Assembly (NCBI RefSeq): GCF_028128765.1
Contig: NZ_LBJG01000024.1
Span: forward strand, 682,001 to 746,000
Direction: 5' to 3'
Source of the DNA: Bradyrhizobium sp. CCBAU 51627
GTDB lineage: Bacteria > Pseudomonadota > Alphaproteobacteria > Rhizobiales > Xanthobacteraceae
Length of the DNA: 64,000 nucleotides
Made by a program: the position numbers and the translations under genes. This document shows positions 33,449-41,566 of this stretch, one piece after another. The notes under the pieces were generated by a model. That model saw only the letters and a program-made list of their open reading frames with translations, searched no databases and was not told where the DNA came from. Position 1 is the first letter of the stretch; every line of letters starts with the position of its first letter.

Positions 33449-35386
33449 GTGAGTGTGCCATCGATGCCCTCGGGCGGCGTGGTTACGCACGATGGTGCGG
33501 GCGACGCCATGTCGTGCGCGGCTCTGCCGAGAGCCATGGAGAACTCAAGCAAGAACGTCGCGCTTGCCGCTGCGGACAGCGTCGACCGACTGATCGGTCG
33601 ACTGCTCGAGGTTTGCGTCTCCATACTGCTTGCCGCCGAGATCCTGCTGCTGTTTGCGGGAGTTCTGGCACGCTACGTCTTTCTCAAGCCCATCATTTGG
33701 TCGGACGAACTCGCGTCCATGCTGTTTCTCTGGCTCGTAATGCTGGGCTCTGCCATCGCGTTGCGAAGGGGCGAGCACATGCGGATGACGGCCCTGTTCG
33801 CTTTCGTATCGCCGCGGATGCGAGCGCAACTCGACGCAATCGCATTGGCGGCATCGCTCGGACTGGTCGTCCTGCTATTCCCGGCCGCGCTCGAGTACGC
33901 GATCGAGGAAACGATCGTCAGAACTCCGGCGATGGACCTCTCCAATGCGTGGCGCGCCACCGCTGCACCGGTTGGCTTCGGGCTGATGGGCGTATTTGCA
34001 CTGCTTCGGCTCGTTCGCCTCGCTGACACCAGACTGATCTTTTCTTCGCTCGGCACTGTCGCGTTCATTGTAGGCCTGTTTTGGTTGCTCCAGCCCCTCT
34101 TTGGGCCGCTTGGCAACATCAACCTCGTCATCTTCTTCGTCGTTGTGGTGGCGAGCGCCGTATTCACCGGCGTGCCGATCGCCTTTTCGTTCGGTCTGGC
34201 GACGTTCGGCTATCTCATGCTCACCACGAGGACGCCGCCGCTCATCATCGTGGGCCGCATTGACGAGGGCGTCAGCCATCTGATCCTGCTGTCGGTTCCT
34301 CTGTTTGTATTCCTCGGCCAGCTCATCGAAATGACCGGTATGGCGCGGGCCATGGTTGCGTTCCTTGCCAGCCTGTTGGGCCATGTGCGTGGCGGACTGT
34401 TGTACGTCCTGGTCGGAGCGATGTACCTCGTCTCCGGCATCTCGGGATCGAAAGCTGCGGACATGGCGGCGGTTGCGCCCGTTCTATTCCCTGAGATGAA
34501 GCGCCGCGGCGCCAAGGAGGGAGACCTCGTGGCGCTGCTCGCGGCAACGGGCGCCCAGACCGAGACAATTCCCCCGAGTATCGTCCTCATCACCATCGGG
34601 TCGGTTACCGGTGTCTCGATCGCAGCCTTGTTCACCGGAGGCCTGCTCCCCGGCGTCATCCTGGCGATCACGCTCTGTTGCGTCATCGCGTGGAGGTACC
34701 GCAACGAGGACCGCAGCCTCGCCCGTCGTGCCTCCGCCAAGGAGATCGGCAAGACGTTCTTGGTCGCCGTGCCGGCAATCGCATTGCCGTTTGTCATTCG
34801 CTCTGCGGTCATCGAGGGCGTGGCGACAGCGACCGAGGTGTCCACGATCGGCATATTCTATGCGATCGTCGTTGGAGCTGTGTTCTACAGGCAATTCGAC
34901 TGGCGGCGGATCAAGCCCATGCTGGTCGAGACTGCCAGCTTGTCCGGCGCAATTCTGTTCATCATCGGCACTGCGACGTCGATGGCATGGAGTTTGACGC
35001 AATCGGGATTCTCGCGCTCGCTCGCCGTGGCGATGAAGCAGCTGCCGGGCGGGTCGATGAGTTTCATGGCGGTGTCCATCGTGGCCTTCGTCGTACTGGG
35101 TAGTGTGCTCGAGGGCATTCCGGCGATCGTTCTCTTCGGGCCGCTGCTTTTTCCGATCGCTCAAGCGCTCGGAATCGATCTCGTGCACTATTCGATGGTC
35201 GTCATATTGGCGATGGGCGTCGGTCTGTTCGCACCGCCGTTCGGCGTTGGCTACTACGCGGCTTGCGCGATCAGCAGGGTAAGCCCGGACGCTGGAATGA
35301 GACCTATCGTGGGTTACATGACGGCCCTGTTGATCGGGCTCGCGATCGTGGCGCTCGTCCCGTGGATATCGACGGGATTCCTGTAA
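33449..35386 (+). CDS. TRAP transporter fused DctQ-DctM membrane subunit
   Basis: A 645-residue inner-membrane protein in which the small (DctQ) and large (DctM) subunits of a TRAP transporter are fused. The DctQ part, about residues 50-215, includes ARYVFLKPIIWSDELASMLF and GSAIALRRGEHMRM; the DctM part starts near NLVIFFVVVVASAVFTGVPI and includes LILLSVPLFVFLGQLIEMTG and VSGISGSKAADMAA. The GTG 33449 start follows AGGGAGG. It imports an organic or sugar acid with a sodium or proton gradient, using the binding protein at 35441. A close homologue is at 63042. Confidence 0.93.
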   Translation: MSVPSMPSGGVVTHDGAGDAMSCAALPRAMENSSKNVALAAADSVDRLIGRLLEVCVSILLAAEILLLFAGVLARYVFLKPIIWSDELASMLFLWLVMLGSAIALRRGEHMRMTALFAFVSPRMRAQLDAIALAASLGLVVLLFPAALEYAIEETIVRTPAMDLSNAWRATAAPVGFGLMGVFALLRLVRLADTRLIFSSLGTVAFIVGLFWLLQPLFGPLGNINLVIFFVVVVASAVFTGVPIAFSFGLATFGYLMLTTRTPPLIIVGRIDEGVSHLILLSVPLFVFLGQLIEMTGMARAMVAFLASLLGHVRGGLLYVLVGAMYLVSGISGSKAADMAAVAPVLFPEMKRRGAKEGDLVALLAATGAQTETIPPSIVLITIGSVTGVSIAALFTGGLLPGVILAITLCCVIAWRYRNEDRSLARRASAKEIGKTFLVAVPAIALPFVIRSAVIEGVATATEVSTIGIFYAIVVGAVFYRQFDWRRIKPMLVETASLSGAILFIIGTATSMAWSLTQSGFSRSLAVAMKQLPGGSMSFMAVSIVAFVVLGSVLEGIPAIVLFGPLLFPIAQALGIDLVHYSMVVILAMGVGLFAPPFGVGYYAACAISRVSPDAGMRPIVGYMTALLIGLAIVALVPWISTGFL

Positions 35387-35440
35387 GCGCTGGCGCCCGG
35401 ACCATAAGAGTACAAACCACGTAGAGAATGGAGGGAAGCG

Positions 35441-36469
35441 ATGAAACGGACTTTCAATCGCAGAAAGTTTCTGCAGGGGACCACGGCAGCAGCTCTGGCC
35501 ACTGGCATTGGATATCCTATCAAAAGCGCTCGGGCGGCCGCGGAGTTCCGCCTTCGCTGGGGTTTCAATCTCGCCGAGTCTCACCCGATTACGACGCGCG
35601 CCAGAGAGGCGGCTGAACGCGTACTGACGGAAACGAAGGGGCGAGTGGAAATCAACGTATTTCCCAATAATCAGCTCGGAGGTGACACCGACATGCTGTC
35701 GCAACTGCGCGCCGGCGGGCTCGATTTGTTTCTGAATTCCGGGATCAATGTTCTGTCGACGATCGTTCCATCGGCATCGATTTACGGATTGGGGTTCATC
35801 TTCCCGGACTACGACGCAGTCTGGAAGGCGATGGACGGAGAGCTCGGCGATGCGTTGCGGCTCGCTATCGGAAAAGCGAACCTCGTTCCCATGGGCAAGA
35901 TGTGGGACAACGGGTTTCGCAACATCACGACGAGTGCAAAGCAGATCAACACACCGGCCGATCTGAAGGGCGTCAAGATCCGCGTGCCTGTAGGTGCGTT
36001 GTGGACGTCGATGTTCCAGGCGTTCGGCGCCGCGCCGACGGCGATCAACTACAGTGAATTGTATTCTGCGCTGCAAACGAAGATCGTCGACGGTCAGGAA
36101 AATTCGTTGGCGAATATCTTCACCGCAAATCTGTTCGAAGTGCAGAAATACTGCGCTTTGACCGGTCACATGTGGGACGCCTTCTTCTGCGTCGCAAATA
36201 AGCGGAACTGGGAGGCTATTCCCGAGGATCTGCGCAAGATCATCGCTGCCGCGATCAACGATGCCGCGATGGCTGAGAGAAAGGATATGGCCACGCTCGC
36301 GACTTCCCTGCGTGGAGATCTGTCCAAGAAGGGTCTCATATTCAATGAGCCGGACGTCGCGGCCTTCCGGGAAGCGCTTCGCACTGCGGGATTCTACAAG
36401 GAATGGCGTGCAAAGTACGGCGAGGAATTGTGGACGACCCTTGAGCGCACCACTGGAAAGTTAACCTGA
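35441..36469 (+). CDS. TRAP transporter substrate-binding protein (DctP), system 1
   Basis: A 342-residue periplasmic protein with a twin-arginine signal (NRRKFLQGTTAAALATGIGY) cleaved near ARA-AA. The mature part has the DctP features: FNLAESHPITTRAREAAERV, FPNNQLGGDTDMLSQLRAGG, the GKMWDNGFRNITTSAKQINT region and the conserved arginine in GVKIRVP, which normally binds a substrate carboxylate. It lies 54 bp after the fused membrane gene. The ligand is presumably the acid consumed by the RLP/kinase pathway. It resembles the DctP at 62021 strongly, so the two TRAP systems are paralogues. Confidence 0.92.
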   Translation: MKRTFNRRKFLQGTTAAALATGIGYPIKSARAAAEFRLRWGFNLAESHPITTRAREAAERVLTETKGRVEINVFPNNQLGGDTDMLSQLRAGGLDLFLNSGINVLSTIVPSASIYGLGFIFPDYDAVWKAMDGELGDALRLAIGKANLVPMGKMWDNGFRNITTSAKQINTPADLKGVKIRVPVGALWTSMFQAFGAAPTAINYSELYSALQTKIVDGQENSLANIFTANLFEVQKYCALTGHMWDAFFCVANKRNWEAIPEDLRKIIAAAINDAAMAERKDMATLATSLRGDLSKKGLIFNEPDVAAFREALRTAGFYKEWRAKYGEELWTTLERTTGKLT

Positions 36470-36495
36470 GACGACGAAGCGGGAGCTAGATCGAT

Positions 36496-37281
36496 ATGAG
36501 ATTGAACAAGAAGGTGGCGCTCGTCACCGGTGGCGCGCGCGGTATCGGCTTCGCGATCTCCAAGGCGCTGGCGCGAGAAGGGGCTCGCATCGTCATCGCG
36601 GACCTCAACGTGGATGGCGCGAAGACATCGGCGTCGATGCTTGAAAACGCGAGTCGCGAGCATCTCGGCTTGAAGGTGGATGTCGCGAACCAAGAGTCCG
36701 TGACGGAGCTGTTGGATGAAATCGTCCAGCAGTGCGGCGGATTGGACATTCTGATCAACAACGCCGGCATCGGGGGCAATACGCCCTTCCTCGACATCAA
36801 GCTCGAGGATTGGCAACGAATGATCTCGATCAATCTGACTGGTGCATTCATTGTCGCGCAGGCCGTTGCGCGCCAGATGGTCAATCAGGGGCGCGGCGGC
36901 AAGATCATCAATATTGCGTCCCTTTCGGGACAGCGCGGCGGGAACGGTCGAGGCGCATATGGCTCGGCGAAGGCCGGGCTGGAGCTGCTCACGAAGGTCA
37001 TGGCGGTCGAGCTCGCGCAGCACCGGATCAATGTCAACAACATCGCTCCAGGAGCGATCGAAACCGAGATGGCCAAGACGGCACACGATCCGGCGACGCG
37101 GAAAGCCTATGAATATCTCATCCCAATGGGCCGCTATGGCCTTCCGGAGGAAATTGCCGATGCCGCGGTGTTCCTGTCGTCGGACGAGAGCCGATACGTT
37201 CACGGCCACACATTGAACGTCGACGGAGGGTTCCGCGAGGCCGGCCTGATGTTCGGGCCGGACAAGACGCCTCCGCGGTAG
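36496..37281 (+). CDS. Short-chain dehydrogenase/reductase (3-oxoacyl-reductase-like)
   Basis: A 261-residue classical SDR. It has TGGARGIGFAISKAL (cofactor), NNAG, the active-site serine in INIASLSGQRGG, the catalytic YGSAK and the family end GHTLNVDGGFREAG. Only 26 bp separate it from the TRAP binding protein, so it belongs to the RLP operon. A role as the oxidoreductase interconverting a hydroxy- and an oxo-acid sugar or an erythrulose-type product is likely but not specified by sequence. Confidence 0.9.
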   Translation: MRLNKKVALVTGGARGIGFAISKALAREGARIVIADLNVDGAKTSASMLENASREHLGLKVDVANQESVTELLDEIVQQCGGLDILINNAGIGGNTPFLDIKLEDWQRMISINLTGAFIVAQAVARQMVNQGRGGKIINIASLSGQRGGNGRGAYGSAKAGLELLTKVMAVELAQHRINVNNIAPGAIETEMAKTAHDPATRKAYEYLIPMGRYGLPEEIADAAVFLSSDESRYVHGHTLNVDGGFREAGLMFGPDKTPPR

Positions 37282-37354
37282 CAGGGAACAAACCTGTCCT
37301 GAGGACCCCCTTCATCAAGTAGGGCCCCGATTTGTAGACGGAGGAATGACCAAC

Positions 37355-38770
37355 GTGCGCCGAAACCGACGAGCAAAAATCGTAGCAACCGTTGGGCCGG
37401 CGTGCTGCGAGCCAGAGATGCTGCGAAAGCTGTTCGAGGCTGGGGTCGATACGTTTCGTCTCAACTTCAGCCACGGTGCGAAGCAGGACCATGCCAAGGT
37501 CCACGCCGCGATCCGAGCTCTGGAGATCGAGATGGGCAGGCCGATCGGTATCCTGCTCGACCTCCAGGGACCCAAGATTCGTATCGGTACGTTGCGCGAA
37601 GGGAGTCTGACGCTGGCGGCGGGCGAGACCGTCCGCTTCGTTCAGGAAGGCACCGAGGGTGATCGGGATGCGATCCCGCTGCCGCACCCCGAGGTGTTTG
37701 CAGCGGCAGCACCGGGGCACGATCTATTGATCGACGACGGGCGGCTGCGGGTTCGCGTCAAGTCGCTGGATTGCAATAGCCTCGAAGCCGAGGTGATCAT
37801 TGGTGGAAAGCTCTCCAACCACAAAGGAGTCAACCTGCCGGGGACGATCCTCGATCTGTCGCCACTTACTCCGAAAGACCGTTCGGACCTCGACTTCGGT
37901 CTTCGACTGGGCGTCGATTGGGTGGCGCTGTCGTTCGTGCAGCGGCCGGGAGATCTCATTGAGGCGAGGGGACTGATCGGAGATCGGGCGGGGCTCGTCG
38001 CGAAGATCGAGAAGCCGGCGGCCCTCGATCGAATTGATGACATCATGAGCCTGTCCGACGCGGTCATGGTGGCGCGGGGCGACCTTGGGGTCGAGATTCC
38101 TCATCAGGACGTTCCTGGCCGGCAGAAGGAATTGGTGCGAGCCTGTCGATTGGCGGTAAAGCCGGTCATCGTGGCCACGCAGATGCTCGATTCCATGGTC
38201 GTTTCGCCGACGCCGACCCGCGCCGAGGCATCGGACGTGGCGACGGCCATTTACGATGGAGCGGACGCGGTCATGCTGTCCGCGGAGTCTGCCGTAGGCC
38301 ATTACCCGCGTGAAGCAGTGGAGATGATGGATAGTATTATCCGCAGCACCGAACGTCACAAGATGTATCGTTCTATCGTCGATGCGTTGCGTCCGGAGGA
38401 GGAGCAGACGGCTCCTCACGCGGTGGCCGCGGCGGCTGCGGGATTAGCATCCGCGATCCATGCCTCTGCGATCGTCGTCTACACATCTGGAGGCACGACC
38501 GCGGCCCGCATTGCCCGTCGCCGTCCGGATGTGCCCCTTCTTGCCGTAACCCCGAGTATTGAAACTGCCCGTCGGCTTTGTTTGCTCTGGGGCACGCACA
38601 GTGTGTCGTCAACCGACGTGAACGACTACGAGGAGATGGTGTCTCGGGCCGTCTCTACCGCGGTCGGCGAGCAGTTCGCTGAAAGCTTGGATACCGTGGT
38701 TATAGTTGCGGGAATTCCGTTCGCGCAGCCCGGAACCACTAACAACATCCGCGTAATTGGCGTGACATAA
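37355..38770 (+). CDS. pyk: Pyruvate kinase
   Basis: A 471-residue pyruvate kinase (phosphoenolpyruvate plus ADP to pyruvate plus ATP). Motifs in order are FRLNFSHG, DLQGPKIRIG, the active-site VAKIEKPAALDRIDDIM, VMVARGDLGVEIP and ATQMLDSMVVSPTPTRAEAS. A B-domain and a C-terminal allosteric-site domain are present. The ribosome site GGAGGA (37340-37345) touches ATG 37346 but is 9 bases from GTG 37355, so GTG 37355 is the better start. A housekeeping enzyme in a catabolic operon suggests that this is a second, pathway-linked copy disposing of 3-phosphoglycerate-derived PEP. Confidence 0.9.
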   Translation: MRRNRRAKIVATVGPACCEPEMLRKLFEAGVDTFRLNFSHGAKQDHAKVHAAIRALEIEMGRPIGILLDLQGPKIRIGTLREGSLTLAAGETVRFVQEGTEGDRDAIPLPHPEVFAAAAPGHDLLIDDGRLRVRVKSLDCNSLEAEVIIGGKLSNHKGVNLPGTILDLSPLTPKDRSDLDFGLRLGVDWVALSFVQRPGDLIEARGLIGDRAGLVAKIEKPAALDRIDDIMSLSDAVMVARGDLGVEIPHQDVPGRQKELVRACRLAVKPVIVATQMLDSMVVSPTPTRAEASDVATAIYDGADAVMLSAESAVGHYPREAVEMMDSIIRSTERHKMYRSIVDALRPEEEQTAPHAVAAAAAGLASAIHASAIVVYTSGGTTAARIARRRPDVPLLAVTPSIETARRLCLLWGTHSVSSTDVNDYEEMVSRAVSTAVGEQFAESLDTVVIVAGIPFAQPGTTNNIRVIGVT

Positions 38771-38983
38771 GCTGCCCTGGACGCTTGCGTCTCGCGCCGA
38801 AGGCCTGTGGAATGCGCCCGTACTCACGAGCGCGCGATAGCCTTCGGGGTTACCGCGATACGACGCCCTATCTACTTGCGAGTCGACCGGGAGAACGTCA
38901 TAGAGATAGTGTCACGAGCGCTCCGATCATGATCGTCGCGCAGCGGCCTGGCTTGCCTCGAAGCTCAGGTCACCGCGATAGAT

Positions 38984-39023
38984 GAATCGGGATCATCTAA
39001 ATGCCGAACTAATTCTTTTGCCG
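38984..39023. promoter_or_regulatory. Putative LysR-2 binding element upstream of the transketolase genes
   Basis: This element follows the pattern GAAT-N3-GATCATCTAA-N9-TAATTC-N-TTTG. The segment at 59941-59980 in front of LysR-2 has the same blocks at identical spacing, about 26 of 40 bases identical. It lies 170 bp upstream of the transketolase start. The rest of the 423-bp gap 38771-39193 shows no gene or clear terminator. Confidence 0.5.
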
Positions 39024-39193
39024 TATTCGCCCGGACTTATATTGCTGTTGGCAATCGCGGACCGAAGAGCCGCGTGAATCGGAGAAGCGCCTGGATCGAG
39101 TGCGTAACGGAGGACTCCCGTTTGCCTGGTCTCGTTCGCTGTTCGACAGGAGCGCGCGTCTCGCGCCTTCCGTAACAACAAGGATCCGGCGAC

Positions 39194-40033
39194 ATGACGG
39201 TTCAGGGCCACAACGTTTCACTGCACGAGCGAGCTCGTCGCATCAGATGCCATGCGCTCCGAATGGGTGAAGTGCAGGGGCAGGGTTACATCGCCCAAGC
39301 CCTGGATATCGCCGACGTGTTGGCGGTAGCATACTTCCACGCCATGCGGTATCGGCCGGAAGATCCCGAGTGGGAAGGGCGGGACCGCTTCCTCCTCTCC
39401 AACGGCCACTATGCAATTGCATTGTACGCCGCGTTGATTGAGGCGGGCATCGTTCCCGAGGCGGAGCTGGAGACCTACGGCTTCGATGATAGCCGCCTGC
39501 CGATGTCCGGCATGGCAAGCTACACACCGGGGATGGAAATGTCGGGCGGCTCGCTGGGGCTCGGTCTTGGCATCGCGGTCGGTCGATGCCTTGGATTGAA
39601 ACGGAAACGATCCGACAGCGTCGTCTACACGTTGTTCTCCGACGGTGAGCTGGACGAAGGATCGAAGTGGGAGGCGATGATGTCCGCTGCCCACCACAAG
39701 TTGGACAATCTCATTGCCGTGGTCGACGTCAACAATCAGCAGGCGGATGGCCCTTCCGGTCAAATGATGGGCTTCGAGCCTCTGGTCGACAAGGTGCGAG
39801 CATTCGGCTGGTTCGTTCAGCGTGTGGACGGCAACGATCTCAATGCCGTCGTTGCGGCATTCGATGCGGCAAAGACGCACGAGGGAGCCGTCCCGCGAAT
39901 GATTATCGCCGACACGGTCATGGGAAAAGGCGTGCCGTTTCTTGAGACGCGTGAGCGGAATCATTTCATGCGCGTCGATGCTAACGAGTGGAAGTTGGCG
40001 CTCGCAGCGCTGCAGGATGGGAGCCGGCAATGA
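39194..40033 (+). CDS. Transketolase, N-terminal subunit (split type)
   Basis: A 279-residue protein equal to the N-terminal ThDP-binding half of transketolase. It shows HALRMGEVQGQGYIAQAL, GRDRFLLSNGHYAIALYAAL and the cofactor motif SDGELDEGSKWEAMMSAAHH followed by VDVNNQQADG. The first Gly of the usual GDG is Ser. It needs the partner at 40030, whose ATG overlaps its stop. Split transketolases occur in ordinary pentose metabolism and also as apulose-4-phosphate transketolase (AptAB) in apiose catabolism; the neighbouring RLP/kinase genes make the second idea worth testing. Confidence 0.92.
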   Translation: MTVQGHNVSLHERARRIRCHALRMGEVQGQGYIAQALDIADVLAVAYFHAMRYRPEDPEWEGRDRFLLSNGHYAIALYAALIEAGIVPEAELETYGFDDSRLPMSGMASYTPGMEMSGGSLGLGLGIAVGRCLGLKRKRSDSVVYTLFSDGELDEGSKWEAMMSAAHHKLDNLIAVVDVNNQQADGPSGQMMGFEPLVDKVRAFGWFVQRVDGNDLNAVVAAFDAAKTHEGAVPRMIIADTVMGKGVPFLETRERNHFMRVDANEWKLALAALQDGSRQ

Positions 40034-41037
40034 AGCCAACCTCGAGCACCACCACGCCGAAGCCGCGCCTCACAACGTCGGCAATGATCGCTTCAATTGC
40101 CGCAGAGGGACAGCCAACAAGGCCGGCGCCGTTCGGCCATGCCTTGATCGAACTCGCGCGCCGGCGCCCCGAAGTCGTCGGGATGACGGCTGACCTCGGC
40201 AAGTACACCGATCTCCATGTATTCGCGAAGGAGTTTCCGGACCGCTACTACCAGATGGGCATGGCGGAGCAGTTGTTGTTTGGCGGCGCGTCGGGCCTTG
40301 CCGCGGAAGGCTTCATGCCGTTTGTGACAACTTACGCTGTGTTCGCTTCTCGGCGCGCCTATGACTTCATTCACCAGACCATTGCCGAGGAAGATCGCAA
40401 CGTGAAGATCGCATGCGCGTTGCCAGGGCTCACGTCCGGCTACGGCCCAAGTCATCAGGCGGCGGAAGACCTGGCGCTGTTCCGCGCGATGCCGAACATG
40501 ACGGTTATCGATCCATGCGATGCCTTGGAAATTGAGCAGGTGGTGCCTGCCATGGCGGCGCATCGTGGTCCCGTCTATATGCGTCTGCTGCGAGGGCAGG
40601 TTCCGCTCGTTCTCGACGAGTACGGCTACAAGTTCGAACTCGGAAGAGCGAAGCACTTGCGAAGCGGAGATGACGTCCTCATCATTTCTTCCGGCTTACT
40701 CACGATGCGGGCGTTGGAAGCCGAAAAAAAACTTGAGGCAGAGCGTGTTGGCGCGTCGGTCCTTCACGTGCCGACCATCAAGCCGCTTGATGTCGAAACC
40801 ATTGTGGCCGCTTGTAGAAAGCCGGGGCGAGCCGTCGTCGTCGCGGAGAACCACACCGTGATTGGTGGGCTAGGCGAAGCAGTCGCCGCTGTTCTGATGA
40901 GGGAGCGCGTGCATCCTGCGTTCCACATGATCGGCCTGCCGGACGAATTCCTGGCCGCTGGCGCCTTGCCTACGCTTCACGATCGATACGGAATTTCGAC
41001 GGATGCGATCGCTAGCAGCGTCAAGTCCTGGCTGTGA
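40030..41037 (+). CDS. Transketolase, C-terminal subunit (split type)
   Basis: A 335-residue protein covering the pyrimidine-binding and C-terminal domains. The catalytic glutamate is in MGMAEQLLFGGASGLAAEGF, followed by FVTTYAVFASRRAYDFIHQ and GLTSGYGPSHQAAEDLALFR. It starts at ATG 40030, overlapping the N-subunit stop by 4 bp (ATGA); an in-frame upstream start at 39988 falls inside that gene. Together with it, it transfers a two-carbon ketol unit between sugar phosphates. Confidence 0.92.
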   Translation: MKPTSSTTTPKPRLTTSAMIASIAAEGQPTRPAPFGHALIELARRRPEVVGMTADLGKYTDLHVFAKEFPDRYYQMGMAEQLLFGGASGLAAEGFMPFVTTYAVFASRRAYDFIHQTIAEEDRNVKIACALPGLTSGYGPSHQAAEDLALFRAMPNMTVIDPCDALEIEQVVPAMAAHRGPVYMRLLRGQVPLVLDEYGYKFELGRAKHLRSGDDVLIISSGLLTMRALEAEKKLEAERVGASVLHVPTIKPLDVETIVAACRKPGRAVVVAENHTVIGGLGEAVAAVLMRERVHPAFHMIGLPDEFLAAGALPTLHDRYGISTDAIASSVKSWL

Positions 41038-41566
41038 CGGCTAGGTAGCACGACGCGCGGACGCGAGCCTGGCTTGTCGGCCTTGAAGGAGTCGCCCTAG
41101 CAGGTTCGTCCGCTACGGAAAGCGTAGGTCAAAACCTGCGCGGCAGGTAGCCTCCCATGGGATCCAGGGGCTCGGGGCCATAGGTTTGTCCTCGTAAGCC
41201 AGGGAGCTTTAGCGTTCCCGCGATTGAAGAAGATCGCGCGCATAGCGGACGCGCCTGTCGGCGGCCGCTCAGGCATTTGGCATTCTGCTTGGCGTCGAAA
41301 CAGACCCGAGGAAGCCAATCCGACATCCTCCGGTTCGCCTGTTTGCTGCCGACGCCATCGCGAACCTCTCGCGTGGGAGATTGTAGAACGTAACTCCCAA
41401 GTGGCCGCCTCGATTGAAGTTTGTTCACCGCTCCAAACCGCCATCTGGATGAGGACAATTCACTCGATGAAGCACGCAATTCGTTTGATCTGCCGATCGT
41501 ATTTCTTATCGTCGGAAGCATGAGGGCGACCGCAATGCACGACGGCGCCGGCACCGGGAGGAATTC
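41038..41566. other. 529-bp gap between transketolase and pepD with no supported gene
   Basis: No frame on either strand shows a domain I recognise. A minus-strand frame ends near 41129 with a protein-like tail (GLRGQTYGPEPLDPMGGYLP), which might be a remnant of a lost gene, but nothing upstream extends it. The ribosome site for pepD (GGGAGGAA, 41555-41562) closes the gap. The pepD promoter must lie here, but I cannot place it. Confidence 0.4.

Noticed and set aside
34484..36169. 561-codon open frame on the minus strand
   Set aside because: It lies opposite the well-supported TRAP genes, has no recognisable domain and is rich in Arg, His and Asp, typical of antisense frames in GC-rich DNA.
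41129..41250. Minus-strand coding remnant with tail GLRGQTYGPEPLDPMGGYLP
   Set aside because: Looks protein-like, but no upstream continuation or known family match could be followed.
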